58,711 nucleotides of DNA from Phaeoceros laevis (GCA_049999765.1 JBNGIQ010009021.1:32659-91369), one strand, 5' to 3'. Numbered from the stretch's first letter, positions 21,980 to 34,099 are shown. The notes: a model not told the origin generated them from the letters alone. Program-made: numbers and translations.

Positions 21980-22175
21980 ATTCACCCTGGCACAGGGTGA
22001 AACTTTATTAGAGTTTTTCATCGCGGGGGTGTTTCACCCCGGCACAGGGCGAAACTCTGCTAGCGATTTCCATCACGGTGCTGTTTCACGTTTCACCCTG
22101 GCGCACAATGAAACCCCCATTAAAGTTTTCCTTCGCGACAGTATTTCACCCCGGCGTGGGATGAAACCCGGGTAG
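21980..22175. repeat. Degenerate tandem array, about four units of about 52 bp
   Basis: Each unit starts TTTCACCCCGGCACAGGG or a variant, then has GTGAAAC-like sequence, then a variant of TTAGAGTTTTTCATCGCG. The first half of a unit is itself a small inverted repeat (TTTCACCC ... GGGTGAAA). Similar partial units (GTTTCATAACCG) precede it from about 21925. Unit divergence argues against a CRISPR array and fits an old minisatellite. Confidence 0.7.
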
Positions 22176-22499
22176 GTGACTCTATAGTCTTGTGGATTAT
22201 GATGACATGGCAGGTGTATCAAACACCCGCGCTTGCATGGGTGGCAAGAAGATGCTAGTTGGCAAAAGGTGACATGCCTTTTCTCGTACTAAATGACTGT
22301 TAAAAAATAAATCCAGGCCCAAGCTTTTCACTATAAAGTCAGGGTTAAACCTTTTTTATTTATTTATTTATCATGAGGCGTTTGAAGCCTTGAGGCTATG
22401 AGGCATGAACGTGAATCAAAAACATGAGTAAATGGTCACTTTGGGAAGCGCAAGAAAAAGAGGATTAGAGCAAATAAAATAGCAAATCTTGATAGCTAT

Positions 22500-24270
22500 G
22501 TCAATGAACCTAAGTTAAGTAATCCTCAGTTGCCTTGAAGTAAGAGAGAAATTTTTCCCTGAGTTTGGGAAAACTAAGAAGTTGGCAGATATCGTAGTAA
22601 GAGCCTTGAAAAATCTGGTTCCATGTGTTGCGAGTGGCCATACACTGGCCAAAGGATATGCTGACGAGTTTCTTCGGAAGACCTGTAGTTCCGGCAAAAT
22701 GGATCCTCTGCAATGTTGAATCTCCTAAAGTAAGCCCCAATAGCCATATGCCCAGTCCAAAGCTGGGTGAAAAATGATGAGAATTTACGGTCATAGAGAC
22801 CAAGGCATAGAAGTCAAACCCTTAGGGCTACCAAGCACCACTCTCTTAACCGCAGAAGCCTTAGTTTAGGTATCCCACCGTAAACGCCATTCCTGTAGAC
22901 TTGCAGCATGAATTTGCTAGCGAGCTCTAGACACAGATAGGATACAATCTTCGCCGGAAATGGAAAGAAGAGTGGCCGCCTTGGCAGTTACATAGATCTG
23001 CATGCTCATTACCCTCAATATTATGATGGCCCGGAATCCAAGGGAGATTAAAGGAACCCTCCGGATCAGCTAGCGTGAAGGCATGCAGAGAGGTTCTAGC
23101 TTGAAGAGATATGGTTTAGGTTGGGCGAGCAGAAATGTGAGTTACAGACATGATGGGTACTTGCAAGCTACAATCGGTCGTTTTTGCGCGATTACTTAAG
23201 TACATGAGCTAGTTTATATCGCGCCATTCATGACGGGGTAACTAGTTACCCCTATCAAGATATGACCAGGTAATTATTACCCTAATATGATCCAAAAAAG
23301 TCAAAAAAAGTAATCATACCTTGCATGAGTTTCACCCAACCAAGGTACCTTTGTGGGAGGGCCTACCCGTAAGTACACCTGGAAAAAATGGGACCTAAAA
23401 CAAAGTACCAGGAAGTACTTTCTCCAAACCCTCGACATAGTGTTTTGTATCCCATTTTAGCATGAAACTTTCACGACATATGTCCATTTTCAAATATTCT
23501 TATATATTATGAAAGCTCTCAATGAGACAAACATCCTCGTCTCTTTTTTTTCATATTTGAATATAACAAGTACCATTTACGAACAGTCATCAAACTTAAA
23601 AAATGGATAAAAGTGAGGGGTGCACACTAATAAAACGTTGCACTGTAGCGTGCAAGGTCCTTGATATCTGCTTGATTATCAATGAATATTGTAACTAATG
23701 ATACCATGGGGATGGCAGCCCAAAGGGTGGGAAGGCATGAAATTGCTTGGACCACATAGAGAAGTTCTGCCTCATAAACCCCATAGTATGTTTCTAAACC
23801 AAAAGATAGTTGATGGACAATGTCTCCTTTAAAGTAGAAATAGCCGTGCTCCCAGCATGACCATCTAAAAGAGAACCATCAGAGTAAATGGCAAGGGCAT
23901 CTGATTCAAGAGTCAAAAGATATTGGGAATGTGAAGCAATAGTAGAAGTGGGGGATGGTAAAATTACAATAGCTGTGAGTAAAAACAGAGGAGGGGCCCA
24001 AAGAGGTATGAGACGAGGGAAAATAGTCTCAATGGCAGTGGGGGTGGACAACACTAAAGCGGAGTACAGAGTAGTCGGGGAAAGGAGCGCGAGGCGACTG
24101 TGGATAGTAGTGTAGTAGCATTTTTTGTAGTTAATCGCAGGAAGAAAGACTTGCTGGATTGGGTGAGAGGGAGGGCAACACAGGTTACGGAGGAGAGAAC
24201 GAAGAGAATAGCATTGTAGGCACAACTCAGTAAGCAACAGGAAAGCTTCAAATTGTAGGCGCAACTCAAT
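22500..24270 (-). mobile_element. Decayed non-LTR (LINE-like) retroelement, RNase H and 3' part
   Basis: Conceptual translation on the minus strand, across frameshifts and stops, shows an RNase H domain: ALAIYSDGSLLDGHAGSTAI (about 23905-23845), YYGVYEAELLYVVQAI (about 23790-23740), IFIDNQADIKDL (about 23685-23650) and WIPGHHNIEGNEHAD (about 23050-23000). A downstream segment follows, GAYFRRFNIAEDPFCRNYRS plus EETRQHIL (about 22745-22640), typical of the region after RNase H in LINE polyproteins. Upstream at 24264-23950 is ETIFPRLIPLWAPP-type sequence preceding RNase H. No intact reverse transcriptase was found, so only the 3' portion remains. The overall style recalls Tad1/I-clade elements. 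The copy is broken by frameshifts and an insertion and looks non-functional. Confidence 0.75.
23110..23640. mobile_element. Extra DNA interrupting the RNase H domain
   Basis: The RNase H blocks IFIDNQADIKDL and WIPGHHNIEGNEHAD should be some 40-50 codons apart, but here lie about 600 bp apart. This implies an insertion of roughly 400 bp of AT-rich sequence with no coding signal. It includes the perfect 18-bp palindrome GGGGTAACTAGTTACCCC at 23236-23253. Ends and target duplication were not identified. Confidence 0.45.
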
Positions 24271-24872
24271 GGGTTAAACCCTTGACACATGTCGTATGCT
24301 AAGCCCTCCTTGTCAGCCCAGGCCACGCATCATACTCCTAGTGCGCCTTCGACCCTAGGTCAAAATGAAAACACTCCCGTCGTGTGTGGCACGTTGGCAA
24401 ACCCCAATTTTTGTAGTAAAGTATTATAACATAATTTAAAAGTAATAATAACTTTACAACGCCCGCAACTACGAACATTGTTTCACATAGTACTTAATGC
24501 AATTCACTACAAGGTGTTACTCCTGCAGGTACTACAGGTAACAACATTCATGGTAAAAACGTCTATGGTTGGCCAGGCCGTTGTTATGCTGTAGTTATCG
24601 TAATAAAGTGGATTTGTAAAATGGGCACCTTTTCTTGATGTGTAGTGAATAGCTAGAGTGAAAACCTACAACACAATGAAATGAGAAAAATTCATAACTG
24701 TGGCAGGAAGAAAAAAAGCAAACCTCACTCTTGTTCTTATCTTCGCTGTCATCAATCTTGGTAGGAAAAAGGGAAAACAAGGACAATGGCTATGTTGACA
24801 TTGGTTTAATTGCGCTCTGTGCAAACTGTGGGTGAAAAGATGTCTATTGCAGCCGTAAGGCTAGTTTTGCAA

Positions 24873-24900
24873 TTTGTAGCAATTTGCAAATTGCTACAAA
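24873..24900. repeat. Perfect 28-bp palindrome
   Basis: The two 14-base halves, TTTGTAGCAATTTG and CAAATTGCTACAAA, are exact reverse complements with no spacer. Ten bases downstream is a telomere-like GTTTAGGGTTTAAC. It could extrude as a cruciform or be the joined ends of a small foldback element. Confidence 0.9.
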
Positions 24901-25802
24901 ACCTGCGTGGGTTTAGGGTTTAACCCCATCTGTAGGCCTTCCTTTGTAGCTACAATGATGGCCTCCAGATGCACATTGTCAAGTCTACCTCAATCAACCA
25001 ATTAAAGTATAATGTTCTTTGTCACTAGGCTGCCCCTAACCTCAGCTGGTAGTGTGCATGTGCAATGAAAACAATCATAGGAATACTCGTAAATCCTTCT
25101 ATAGCAATCTCCGCATAAGCAATGAGGAAACCTGGCTAACGCTTTCAGTGTCCCTCCTCTAAATTGGTAGTCATCTAGAGTACAATTCTTCTACCTCAAT
25201 TAGATCCACTAAGTACTCACTAGATTCATGTGGAAAGAGTACTCTAAAAGGAGATGAGAGTTAAAAGCTGTGGAGGATATTTGACAAGTTATGCAGCTGC
25301 TTCGATTTGTAACTGAAATTCCTTCAAACATGCGTCAATCTTCTAGGGGGTTTGCAACCTAAACAAACCAAGGCATGTAACCTAGAGAATTGGTGGCAAG
25401 AGCTTGCAATAATACATATGTGATATGAGCAAATCGCTACCACCTGCTTCATGATTTAAAATCAAGCTCCTAGCATGAAGGGCTATCCAGCTTCTTGTTT
25501 TTTTAGAACATTCTTGATCGGCGCTTCTCAAACCCAGTTCAACCTTGGAAATGCAAACATGGTGTGATTTTGTCTCCCCATTCTGAATATCCACATGCCC
25601 CTTTGAGATTCCCGCGATTTCACCTAGTAAATACTGATAAGCTGCTGATTTTACTAAAACCTGACCGATTTTGTGGCGATTCCGAAATCGGTGGTGACCA
25701 GAATTGGCACACGTACTCTACTTTTGCACTTTTTCGATGGTCGATGAACGAATGAATTCCAATATATAGTCCTCTTTAAGCGAACACAGGACTCTGAATG
25801 CT

Positions 25803-25857
25803 CCCCCCTCTAACCGCTTACCACCCCCACCCCCCCCCTCTAACCGCTTACCACCCC
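25803..25857. repeat. Direct repeat of a 25-bp C-rich unit
   Basis: The unit CCCCCCTCTAACCGCTTACC plus ACCCC occurs twice, at 25803-25827 and 25833-25857, separated by five bases. Just beyond, CCTCATCACCTAGTT is also repeated in tandem (25981-25995, 25998-26012). Confidence 0.85.
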
Positions 25858-26835
25858 GACACCAAATGTCATACTCCATAAGAGTGGGAGTGGTGGCACC
25901 CGTGCTCGGAAAGCGCACAAATGGTCGAAAAGCGCAGTGCCCCATGGGCATGCCATGCATGCACCCCATGCCGGTGGTATCCTCATCACCTAGTTTTCCT
26001 CATCACCTAGTTATGCCATTGGATCTTTGCAATTCCGTGTGAGTGCGGTTCAAGATCCTTCACCATGTACCCGTGTGATCAAAGGAGTATGATTTACACC
26101 ACACCCAACCAAGCAGTAGATTTAGCAAATCAAAGTACCAAGTTAGCTAAACCACATCCCAAGTTAGCAAACTAGGGTGGGGTGTCACTATGCCTCACAC
26201 CTTCTATACGACGTTCAGAAATGGCCATAACAGAAAGAATGTGTCCAAGCATCCTCATTAGCATGCATGTTGCAGCTAGAAAATGATAGACCTACAGATC
26301 TATTATTCTGTGTCCTAATTGCTGGCCATTGCACAAAATCAGAGTGCTGCCTGATTCGATGGACAGTGATTTCATGCTGTCTAATTGGACGGATAATGCT
26401 CCCAATCTCTACAGGTCTCACCCTCGGAATTGCATTGAGAACGGAGATCTAAAACACATCCTCCTTCAGATTTGCAGTTGAAAGGCTGCACTCAAGGCAA
26501 CAAATTTGGGTCAACACACTTCGAGATATCGGACAAGCAATTGCAAAACAATGACGCACAGTTAGATCTCACTGATTGTGTCTTCCAATTAAATGCTCTT
26601 GGCCTAGCTTGGAACTGCCGAAAGTCTATTTATATACCCCGCAAGCTTAGGTGCCGTTGAGGGCCTGCTAGCCCTGTGGCCAGCACCAGGAGCCTGCCTC
26701 AATCGTATCCTCGCTCACCACCGCCATATATATGGAATGCCCGCGGGACTAGCCTCCCTACCATCCAGCCCTGCAGGCTTCCCAGCCCCGCCATGCGCCT
26801 TCTATCAAAGTCCCTTGACCTTCCACACCAGATTA

Positions 26836-29800
26836 TCAGGAACCTCCTCTCCACAGAACTTTCCTGCAATTGGATGATCCGCACCGGCATCTGATGGTTT
26901 CTGGATGGCGAAGGACGCGTTTCACGTCCTCCTTAGACATGTCCTTTGTATTGTACGAATAATCATAGCAAAGCTCCGTTCCAGCCCAGATGTCACGGTT
27001 TGTGAACAAAGCAATACGGCAGAACTTTGGTTCTATGCTCTCTGTGTAGACTCTACAAACTACGAGATTACCATCGCAGCTGCAAGGCCAAAAAGCAGAA
27101 ATCCGTCACTTCAGAGTCCACCAGCTCACCATTACAGATGGCCAAAAGAGATCTCGGTCTTCATCCCGAATTAATTTGAAATATACGTAAGAAAACCGCA
27201 CCTGTGGTTGATGAACCGTGCAACATTGGACATAGAATAACCATCCAGCACCAGTATCTCGTCCTGAGGAACGTCAGGATGGTCCATATTAAACAGACAG
27301 CTGCACTGGGACAACAGGAGAACTGTATCAAAGAGTACAAAATGGTGTATAGAGGAACAGAAGACCATATTTGAGAGATTTTACCTGTGGTTCATCGCAT
27401 CGTACTGCTGACCTCGCACATCAGCTTCGTTATGGGTCAAAAGCTCACCAACATACTCTACCACAAAGGTTCCCCTGGTTGACATAAAAAGGTCATGAAC
27501 AAGATTGACTACATTGTTACAGTTGGGTGGACAATCCCAGGCCCTTATGATGACTAGTAGACAAACCTTGGCAAATCATCGAGGGTGCGGACACCCCAAC
27601 CACGATTTTTTGTCCTGAAAACTTCCAACCTTACTTGAAGCCCATTTTGAAGAACCCTGTTTTTGCAGTCAGCACCACATTTGCACCGGACGTTGCACTC
27701 AACCACATCTATTGTCTCGGATCCCAGCTGTCAGCGAATTTAAGTGAAGTCAGGTAAGATGCTGTTGACCACAAGCTGGCAGAAGAAAAGGGACATTATG
27801 CTGGTACCTGCAGGCGGCCAAACTCATCATAAGCAAGACGTCCATGCATGGGCTGGTGCTGCCAGTCAGTTCTCAAATCTGTGCATCGACTTCGGGTTTT
27901 TGGCAGATGCACCGAAATAGGTGCAAGGGGATCATCAAGATCATATCTTGTGCAGCCCTGGCAACCTTTTGCTAGCTCCGCTTTACCAGGGCACATGCCT
28001 TCTCGCATTACTCCGCCTGCTCTATTGTACCTGTTGAGGCAAGTTGGAACCAGTTAGGTACGACCCAAGAAGTTCCTATCTAGCAATACCTGGATGCAGA
28101 TAATCCTGGCAACTATTACCTGCACTTCGTGATGTACTTAACTTGGGGCAATGGTTCCTCGTCCACATCATTGGTGCATGGAATTTTCACAACTTCTTGA
28201 TTATTGCTCAAGTCTTGACAAACCAAGTTAGATCCTAGATAATGAACTGCACAACATCCAGAGTCAGAGAGCAAGAAGACTTGACCTCATGCTCCGATGA
28301 AGCCCCATGCTTGCAGCCCTACTGTGTTCAAGCCTGCAACACTATTCTCTCAACCAGGGAGCTTTATGTTTTCAATTAGCAGAAACCTGGTAACTTACTT
28401 AGTTTAGTCGCACTCCGCAACTCTGTCGATAGTTTGATCGGAGCTCCACAAACACTGTCCATATGCTGATGCTCCTTACACGCAATTGCTACACTACAGC
28501 CTTCCCACATGCGCAATTGCAGCCTGCTGGCCAGCACGTCTGCACATGGATAGTGGAAACTTTCCCGGCACCTTCCCACACGGCACCCCATAGTTGCACC
28601 AAACTTTTGACAGTGTGCACATTTCTGTTCCCATCACAAGAGCCCATGACTTAGAACTCCAATCCTGTACATTTCTGCTAGAGACCAGTATTAACAAGCC
28701 AAAGATATACCAGTGACAAGCCACGCCTCACAGCAGATGCAAGATCTTGCAGGTAGTCATTTTGCTCCACCACCTGCCAATAACACTAAATCACAAAATA
28801 AATTCATAGCAAACCTGCTAGCCCTTAGCATTTGTATGCCATGAAAATCAGGGTCCTTTGCGGACACGAAAAAAAGGTAAAGGGAGCACCTCAGCTGACC
28901 ATATTGCACACATTCGATGGACATAACCTTTTGCAATTCGAGGACCAGCTTTTGATTTTGGCGGCAACTTGATAGTCCTCCTGAAAAATGAACATTTTCA
29001 GGCAAGCTCAATCGCTTGTCTTGTCATGATTTGACTCGTCAAATAAAGATCAACAATCGTCAACAATCACCAAACATTCCTAACGAATATGCGCGCTAAA
29101 AAATCTACAGGTCCTACAAAGAGAGAAAAGTACTACGCATGGTAATGCTACAAAAACAGAGAAGTATACGGACCTCTGAGGACAGCAGCAAGATGACTTC
29201 ATCTTGCCACAACACCAGGCATACCACTCCCCACATGCCAAAGAAGGACCTCTCCCACACAAGTCGCATGTAATGCCTGCAGTCCACTTTCCTTCATCGC
29301 TGACAAATCTTGTTGGATGATTGCTTTCTTGCTTCTTCTCTTCTCGCCATCCACTTCGGCCTGCGACAAGCAACAAAGACTGCTTTTGTAGAGAGTGACC
29401 TTCAAACAGTAGCTCAACAGGACACCACGGGGACGCGCGGGCCTCGTCTAAGCAGACCAGAGTCAAAGTTGCGCTAGATCAGCCTTTACAGAACAAAAAA
29501 ATTTGCATGATGTAACCATTTTCCAACCAAGTTCACAAGTACTGGAGATGAGTCTACCTGCAGATGGTGTTTCCCTATAAGGCATGAGCCTTTTCAGATT
29601 GTGCTCAGCAGCTTGATGATACTCAGAGCTTGGAGAGACAAGCCCATTCTGGACATTTCTGAAGTAAAGGTCTCCATCATATTGATGCTCGTATTTCGGT
29701 CGTTTCTGTCCCTCATCAAAAATGCTCAGGGTGTTCCGCAGAGGACGCCTGTGAATCCTGTTGTCCTGTTTGCATTGTTGGAAGCCAGTTTGATCCCTGG

Positions 29801-32601
29801 CGGTAGATCTTGTATATCTCTGCTCAGAATCATTATCACTTGAATCTGATAGGACTATGAGGAGGGGACCTGAGCTTTCAACATCTCTTTCCCTCTTGAC
29901 ATCCCTTTCCCTCTTGACATCCCTTTCCCTCATGACATCCCTTTCCCACTTGACTTCTCTTTGCGTCTTGACTTCCCTGTCCCTCTTGACATTGCTATCC
30001 CGCTTGACTTCTCTTACCATCTGTACATCTGTTACCCTTCGCACATGCCTTCCCCGTTCTAGGTCCCTTATGCTTTGTACATCTAGTGACCCTTGTACAT
30101 CTCTTTCACCCCTTTCACCTTTAACATGCACAGGGTCAAAGGATGAATGTACATGGTCCAGATTCCGATTGTGTGACTGCCCGTTGCCATGTGACCATTT
30201 GGGACACTGCACTTGCCGCTGCCTCTCCTTACCCCCATTCCCTAGATAAAATGGCTTAGACATAGGCAGTCTTTCTGAACTGTCGAAAGTAAACCACCTC
30301 TGGCTATTATATTTTTGTGGAACCCCTCTAGAGGCATCTGATAAAAGAGTTCCATTGTCATGTAAAATCCTGAGCTCCCCATGTTCATCTTCCTCGTAGT
30401 ATATTTTTGCAGCTGTATTTTTTACCAACCGAGGTGGTAACTCATCCTCATGCTTTTTCCCTGCTGCTCGCCTCATTGATCTTGGTGGTGTCTTGTGTCG
30501 TATGGCCCGAGGAAACGGGACGACTCCAATAGGTTTTATGTGGCTTCCCTCTCTTCTATGGTGTACATTAATCTGGTTTGGAGGATAATATCGAGATGAA
30601 CAAGGCGCTGAGTCCTTTGTTAAGCCCTCACCCTCTGCACTAACTGCTACCCCACCAACTAAGATAAACCTATCATCAAAAATCCTTGCTCCAGAAACTT
30701 TAGAACATTTTTCATATCCTCTGGGGTCTTTGTGTGAAAAGCAATCTGTGCCAGTACTATCCTGTGGTACTAGTGTGTCCTCCAACCTTTCATCGCAAAC
30801 ACAAGTATGAAGTGGCTGACAATATTCTATTGCAGAAACTACTTCCACTCTTACATACCTGCCACAATCATCTCCTCTTAACCTCTCTGGACTGTCATTG
30901 GAAGATTGTATATGCATACCGTCACCCTTTTCTTCAGCCCACACACAACAAGTACCTCCATGTCCATAGTAAGAACAATTGATAGGAGGATCTTCCCACT
31001 GAACTTTGACATCTGTGTAAGTTTTAGCGAATTCAACACTAGAGTCCTTGCAAGCCTCACCTGTTCTAGCCAATGGCTGTGGAGCCTCCCAGGTCGCTAC
31101 AGAGACCTCCAAGCACTCGGAATTCGATGTATCACCAAGCTTCTGACCCACACTTGTCGCTAGGTTCTCTCGATAGCTACCTTTGTCCAGCACTACAATC
31201 ACCCTTTCTTGGGAGCCTCCAGGTAAGTCCGTCAGCTTAGAAGCAGGACATAAATCTAAGCAAGAAGGCAGCGGAGGATCTGCAAATAACCTCGTGTCAT
31301 TTTCCAGTGTCAGTAGTTCATCTAACACTATTTTTACTCCTTCGTGTGCCTCCACGCTCTGCCCAGAATTTCCTCTTCCACCAGCAAAAGGAGGTTCCTC
31401 GGAAGGAGCAAATGGAACAAGAGATTGAAGTTCTTCGGCTCGAACGATTCTTTTATCACCTTCACATTCTTGGCTAAGGAATTCCATTCTGGACCCCAAG
31501 CCTGGCCAATCAACCAGCCCATAAACTCCCAACCTCCAGTCATCCCCAGGCAACCGCTTTGGCCTCAAGCTCACCATTGAATCTAATGACCTGTAAAGCG
31601 GTGGCAATGTCCATATCTGCACTAAGATTCTCTCGTCCTTCCGAGGCCAAGAACTTACGATGAGGTCTTGACTAGGACGCTCTCCTGGCATTTGTGCAGC
31701 TGTAGAATGGAATGGTGAGGTCATCTTGACTGAACCACCTTCAATTCCTCCTTCAATCACTTGCAATTGGTCTGCATACCTTCGGGCATCAGGATCCATC
31801 CTGGGGATGAAGGACACGCGGGGGGCAAACTTTGAAGCTGCCAAGCCACAAAACACAAAACCTTAAGTGCATTTGAACATACACACTGCAGAACAACTGA
31901 AAGCAACGTACAAAGAATTCTATGAAGCCCTGACTACTGAGAAAACTCCGTGCTCGGTCAAGATGATTCCAACCTTCGTGCTCTTGACGACCTTGAACAG
32001 AGTCCCTGCCCGCGGATTGCCTTTCATCCACCAGTGGGCGTAATTCGACGCACATCTCCCACTCCTTCAATACCGGATATCTCATAGATGCAACATGTAA
32101 CCAGTCCGCCTGACAGGCATCACTGGGCTGTGAATCCCCGAACTCTACGGGCACAAGAGAAGTCAGAGACACATTCCTGCCGTCTGCTGCCTCCAGTTTT
32201 AAGCCTCTTCGACGGGCCATTGTCAAGTCGTACATCTGCTTCGGCTGGTCGCTCCTCATGAAATTGAAGAAACTCTCAGTCAACTGCCGCTTGAATTGGC
32301 GCAAGCCATGGTCGGTTTCTTCTTCCCCCCTGCCACGCTTGGAGGGGCAACTCCTCACCTCCTCCACAACAGCATTTCCCGCAGGAGAGCCTACGCCCGG
32401 AATAAACTTCTGCCTCCCCAGCCTCGTCGGCGAACTGTGAGTGCTGTGATGACAACAACCGCTGTGAGGCCCCGGCAAGCAAGAGCTCCCAGAGTGTGCT
32501 GCTTGACAATCCTCCATCGCGAGGCATGCGAGGAGCGGCGAAGCGCGCCCGAGGAGGGACCGGGGAAGATGGAACAGCGGGGCATACACAGCGACTTTCA
32601 A
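26836..32601 (-). CDS. SET-domain histone lysine methyltransferase with extended PHD finger
   Basis: Twelve exons: 32601-31912, 31829-29558, 29360-29174, 28980-28890, 28773-28711, 28624-28399, 28246-28120, 28030-27808, 27727-27567, 27474-27385, 27300-27202, 27079-26836. All phases close, giving 1490 residues; an ATG at 32517 would give 1462. Residues 1-985 are low-complexity, with tandem RDVKRE units at about 880-950. An extended PHD finger covers about 1018-1150: CDLC, YVHRMCAIWSAEV, KCAHCQKFGATMGCRVGRC and FHYPCA. Then come a G9a/SUVR-like pre-SET lead (NNQEVVKIPCTNDVDEEPLP), pre-SET cysteines ending CNVRCKCGADCKNR, SET with NRGWGVR, GTFVVEYVGELL, NVARFINHSCDGN and ELCYDYSYN, and post-SET CRCGSSNC. 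H3K9 methylation is the likely activity. No SRA domain (SUVH) or PWWP/FYR (ATX) was seen. An ePHD joined to pre-SET/SET is unusual for plants. Confidence 0.9.
29878..30003. repeat. Coding 18-bp minisatellite inside the SET gene
   Basis: About seven tandem units of GACATCCCTTTCCCTCTT (plus strand) lie in exon 2 of the methyltransferase gene and encode repeated RERDVK/RDVKRE hexapeptides. More diverged units continue to about 30100. The unit is a multiple of three, so copy-number changes would keep the reading frame. Confidence 0.85.
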
Positions 32602-34057
32602 GCGGAGCCTGCCTGGTGCCGGGGCCTTCGAGCAGACCCACAGTCGCGTTCATGCCGTTGAGGTACTTGTGTATGAAAAAGTCGGTACAGTATCGGGTGC
32701 GGATCAAGGACCCAGGACACCGGCCCTCATTAGGCACGCTTGTCTAAACTCCGCGGCTTACCGTCGACAAGCATGCGCTGAGCGTGTACTTAGAGTACCG
32801 CTAGGCCCGCTAGCCCTTCAAAATACTGTACGGGAATCGGCATTTGCAAGCAATGCAGGTAACGTTGATCCTAGCTTATCCACGGTGAGGCAGCTGATGC
32901 TCATCTAATGTTAATTAGCAAAGCCCCGGTAATAGTTACATTTTGCTCGCCTGACATGTACTCAGTACTACACAACTACTCTCGCAGGCGCATCGATGCA
33001 AGGTTCAGGAATCCTGTTGTGTTGCATAGTTTCTTGGTATCTATATTTTCGTCATTTGTGTGGCTGACTGCACGGAATGAAGTCCCCTGCACGAGAAGGC
33101 AAGGAAAAGTGGTCTCTTTAGCATCCGGCATCATCTCTGAAAGCACTGACTTCATGTACAATGATGGTCGATGTCACCTCACCGCTAGTCAAAACCATGC
33201 AACTTCGTCAAGGCTGCCACACTGTGCTTACATTTCCAGCTTTCCAAAATCTGTGCGCTGCCCTGCTGTGAAGCAGCTAATGTTCCACATGCCTTCAAGC
33301 AATATCCAGCTACCATGACATTCTACGTCCTGACGTCCTTGAGGCCAGGCTTGTCAAAAACCGTGCGTCCTTCTCCTAACCAGCCACATTTGGCAGACAT
33401 GGCAACCCTGCAAACACGACTGATTTCAGCTCCTCGTTCGAACTCTGTGATAGGAGCTGCTTGGCCTGTTTTAAATCACCAAGAGTTGCACAGACCTTGG
33501 AGGCTCGCAAACTGAAATGGCACAAGAATGCCCTCCTGTTCCACTCTTGCGTAAATACCACTAGCTTCTAAACAAGCCCGTGCGCAACATATCTAGCTGT
33601 CACAGCACTGCACGTCAACGGCCAAACAGAAAAAATCTGATCGCTGCTTCATACTTCTGACCTGCATATTGTCAACAAGGCGCTTCCCCCACCACATCCT
33701 CAGATTCTTTCACTTTCAAGAATTTGCAGCATCCAATTGCAGTAAACAGGCACGTACATCAACATACCCAACAATTTGCTAGGGCCAGTAAAGCTCCAGT
33801 TCGATGTGGACGGGGCGGCCCTGACTTGTTATCCACCCAAGGAGGCGTCCAGACGTTGACTATGATCTTTGAAGTCAGAAGAGCGAGTCATCTCGTGTGC
33901 CTGCGATGCCACCACAGCGTAGGATCCAAAAACGACTGTAGCCAGAAGTCGGGGTCAAGGGTCGGCAGACTCGGCACTGCTCCTACTCCACGATACTTCC
34001 CCAGNNNNNNNNNNCTTTCCAAATTCGTCGATTCCTAAGGCGCCAGCCTCCATGACG

Positions 34058-34099
<42 letters not shown>

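Larger units (their letters stand above)
21387..22440. repeat. Repeat-rich spacer: hairpin plus degenerate tandem array
   Basis: No gene seen. It contains an imperfect inverted repeat at 21710-21787 and an array of about four diverged, roughly 52-bp units at 21980-22175, described separately. From about 22300 the base composition becomes distinctly AT-rich, marking entry into transposon-derived DNA. Confidence 0.6.
24271..26835. other. AT-rich intergenic region without supportable genes
   Basis: About 2.5 kb with only short open frames. It contains a 28-bp perfect palindrome (24873-24900), a telo-box-like GTTTAGGGTTT (24911-24921), a 25-bp direct repeat (25803-25827 and 25833-25857) and a 15-bp tandem repeat near 25981-26012. 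The right end should include the 3' UTR of the SET-domain gene. Confidence 0.5.

Noticed and set aside
21980-22175. CRISPR-like repeat array
   Set aside because: Units are diverged and contiguous without unique spacers, and the DNA is eukaryotic.
28803-28843. Possible extra exon in the SET gene (acceptor after CGCAAAG, encoding DPDFHGIQMLRAS)
   Set aside because: Including it forces the following ePHD exon out of frame; skipping it gives a perfect ePHD sequence across the junction.
34061-34098. Poly-A run as the tail of a retrotransposed gene
   Set aside because: It lies upstream of TIM44 and next to an N gap, with no recognisable coding relic before it; an assembly artefact is equally likely.
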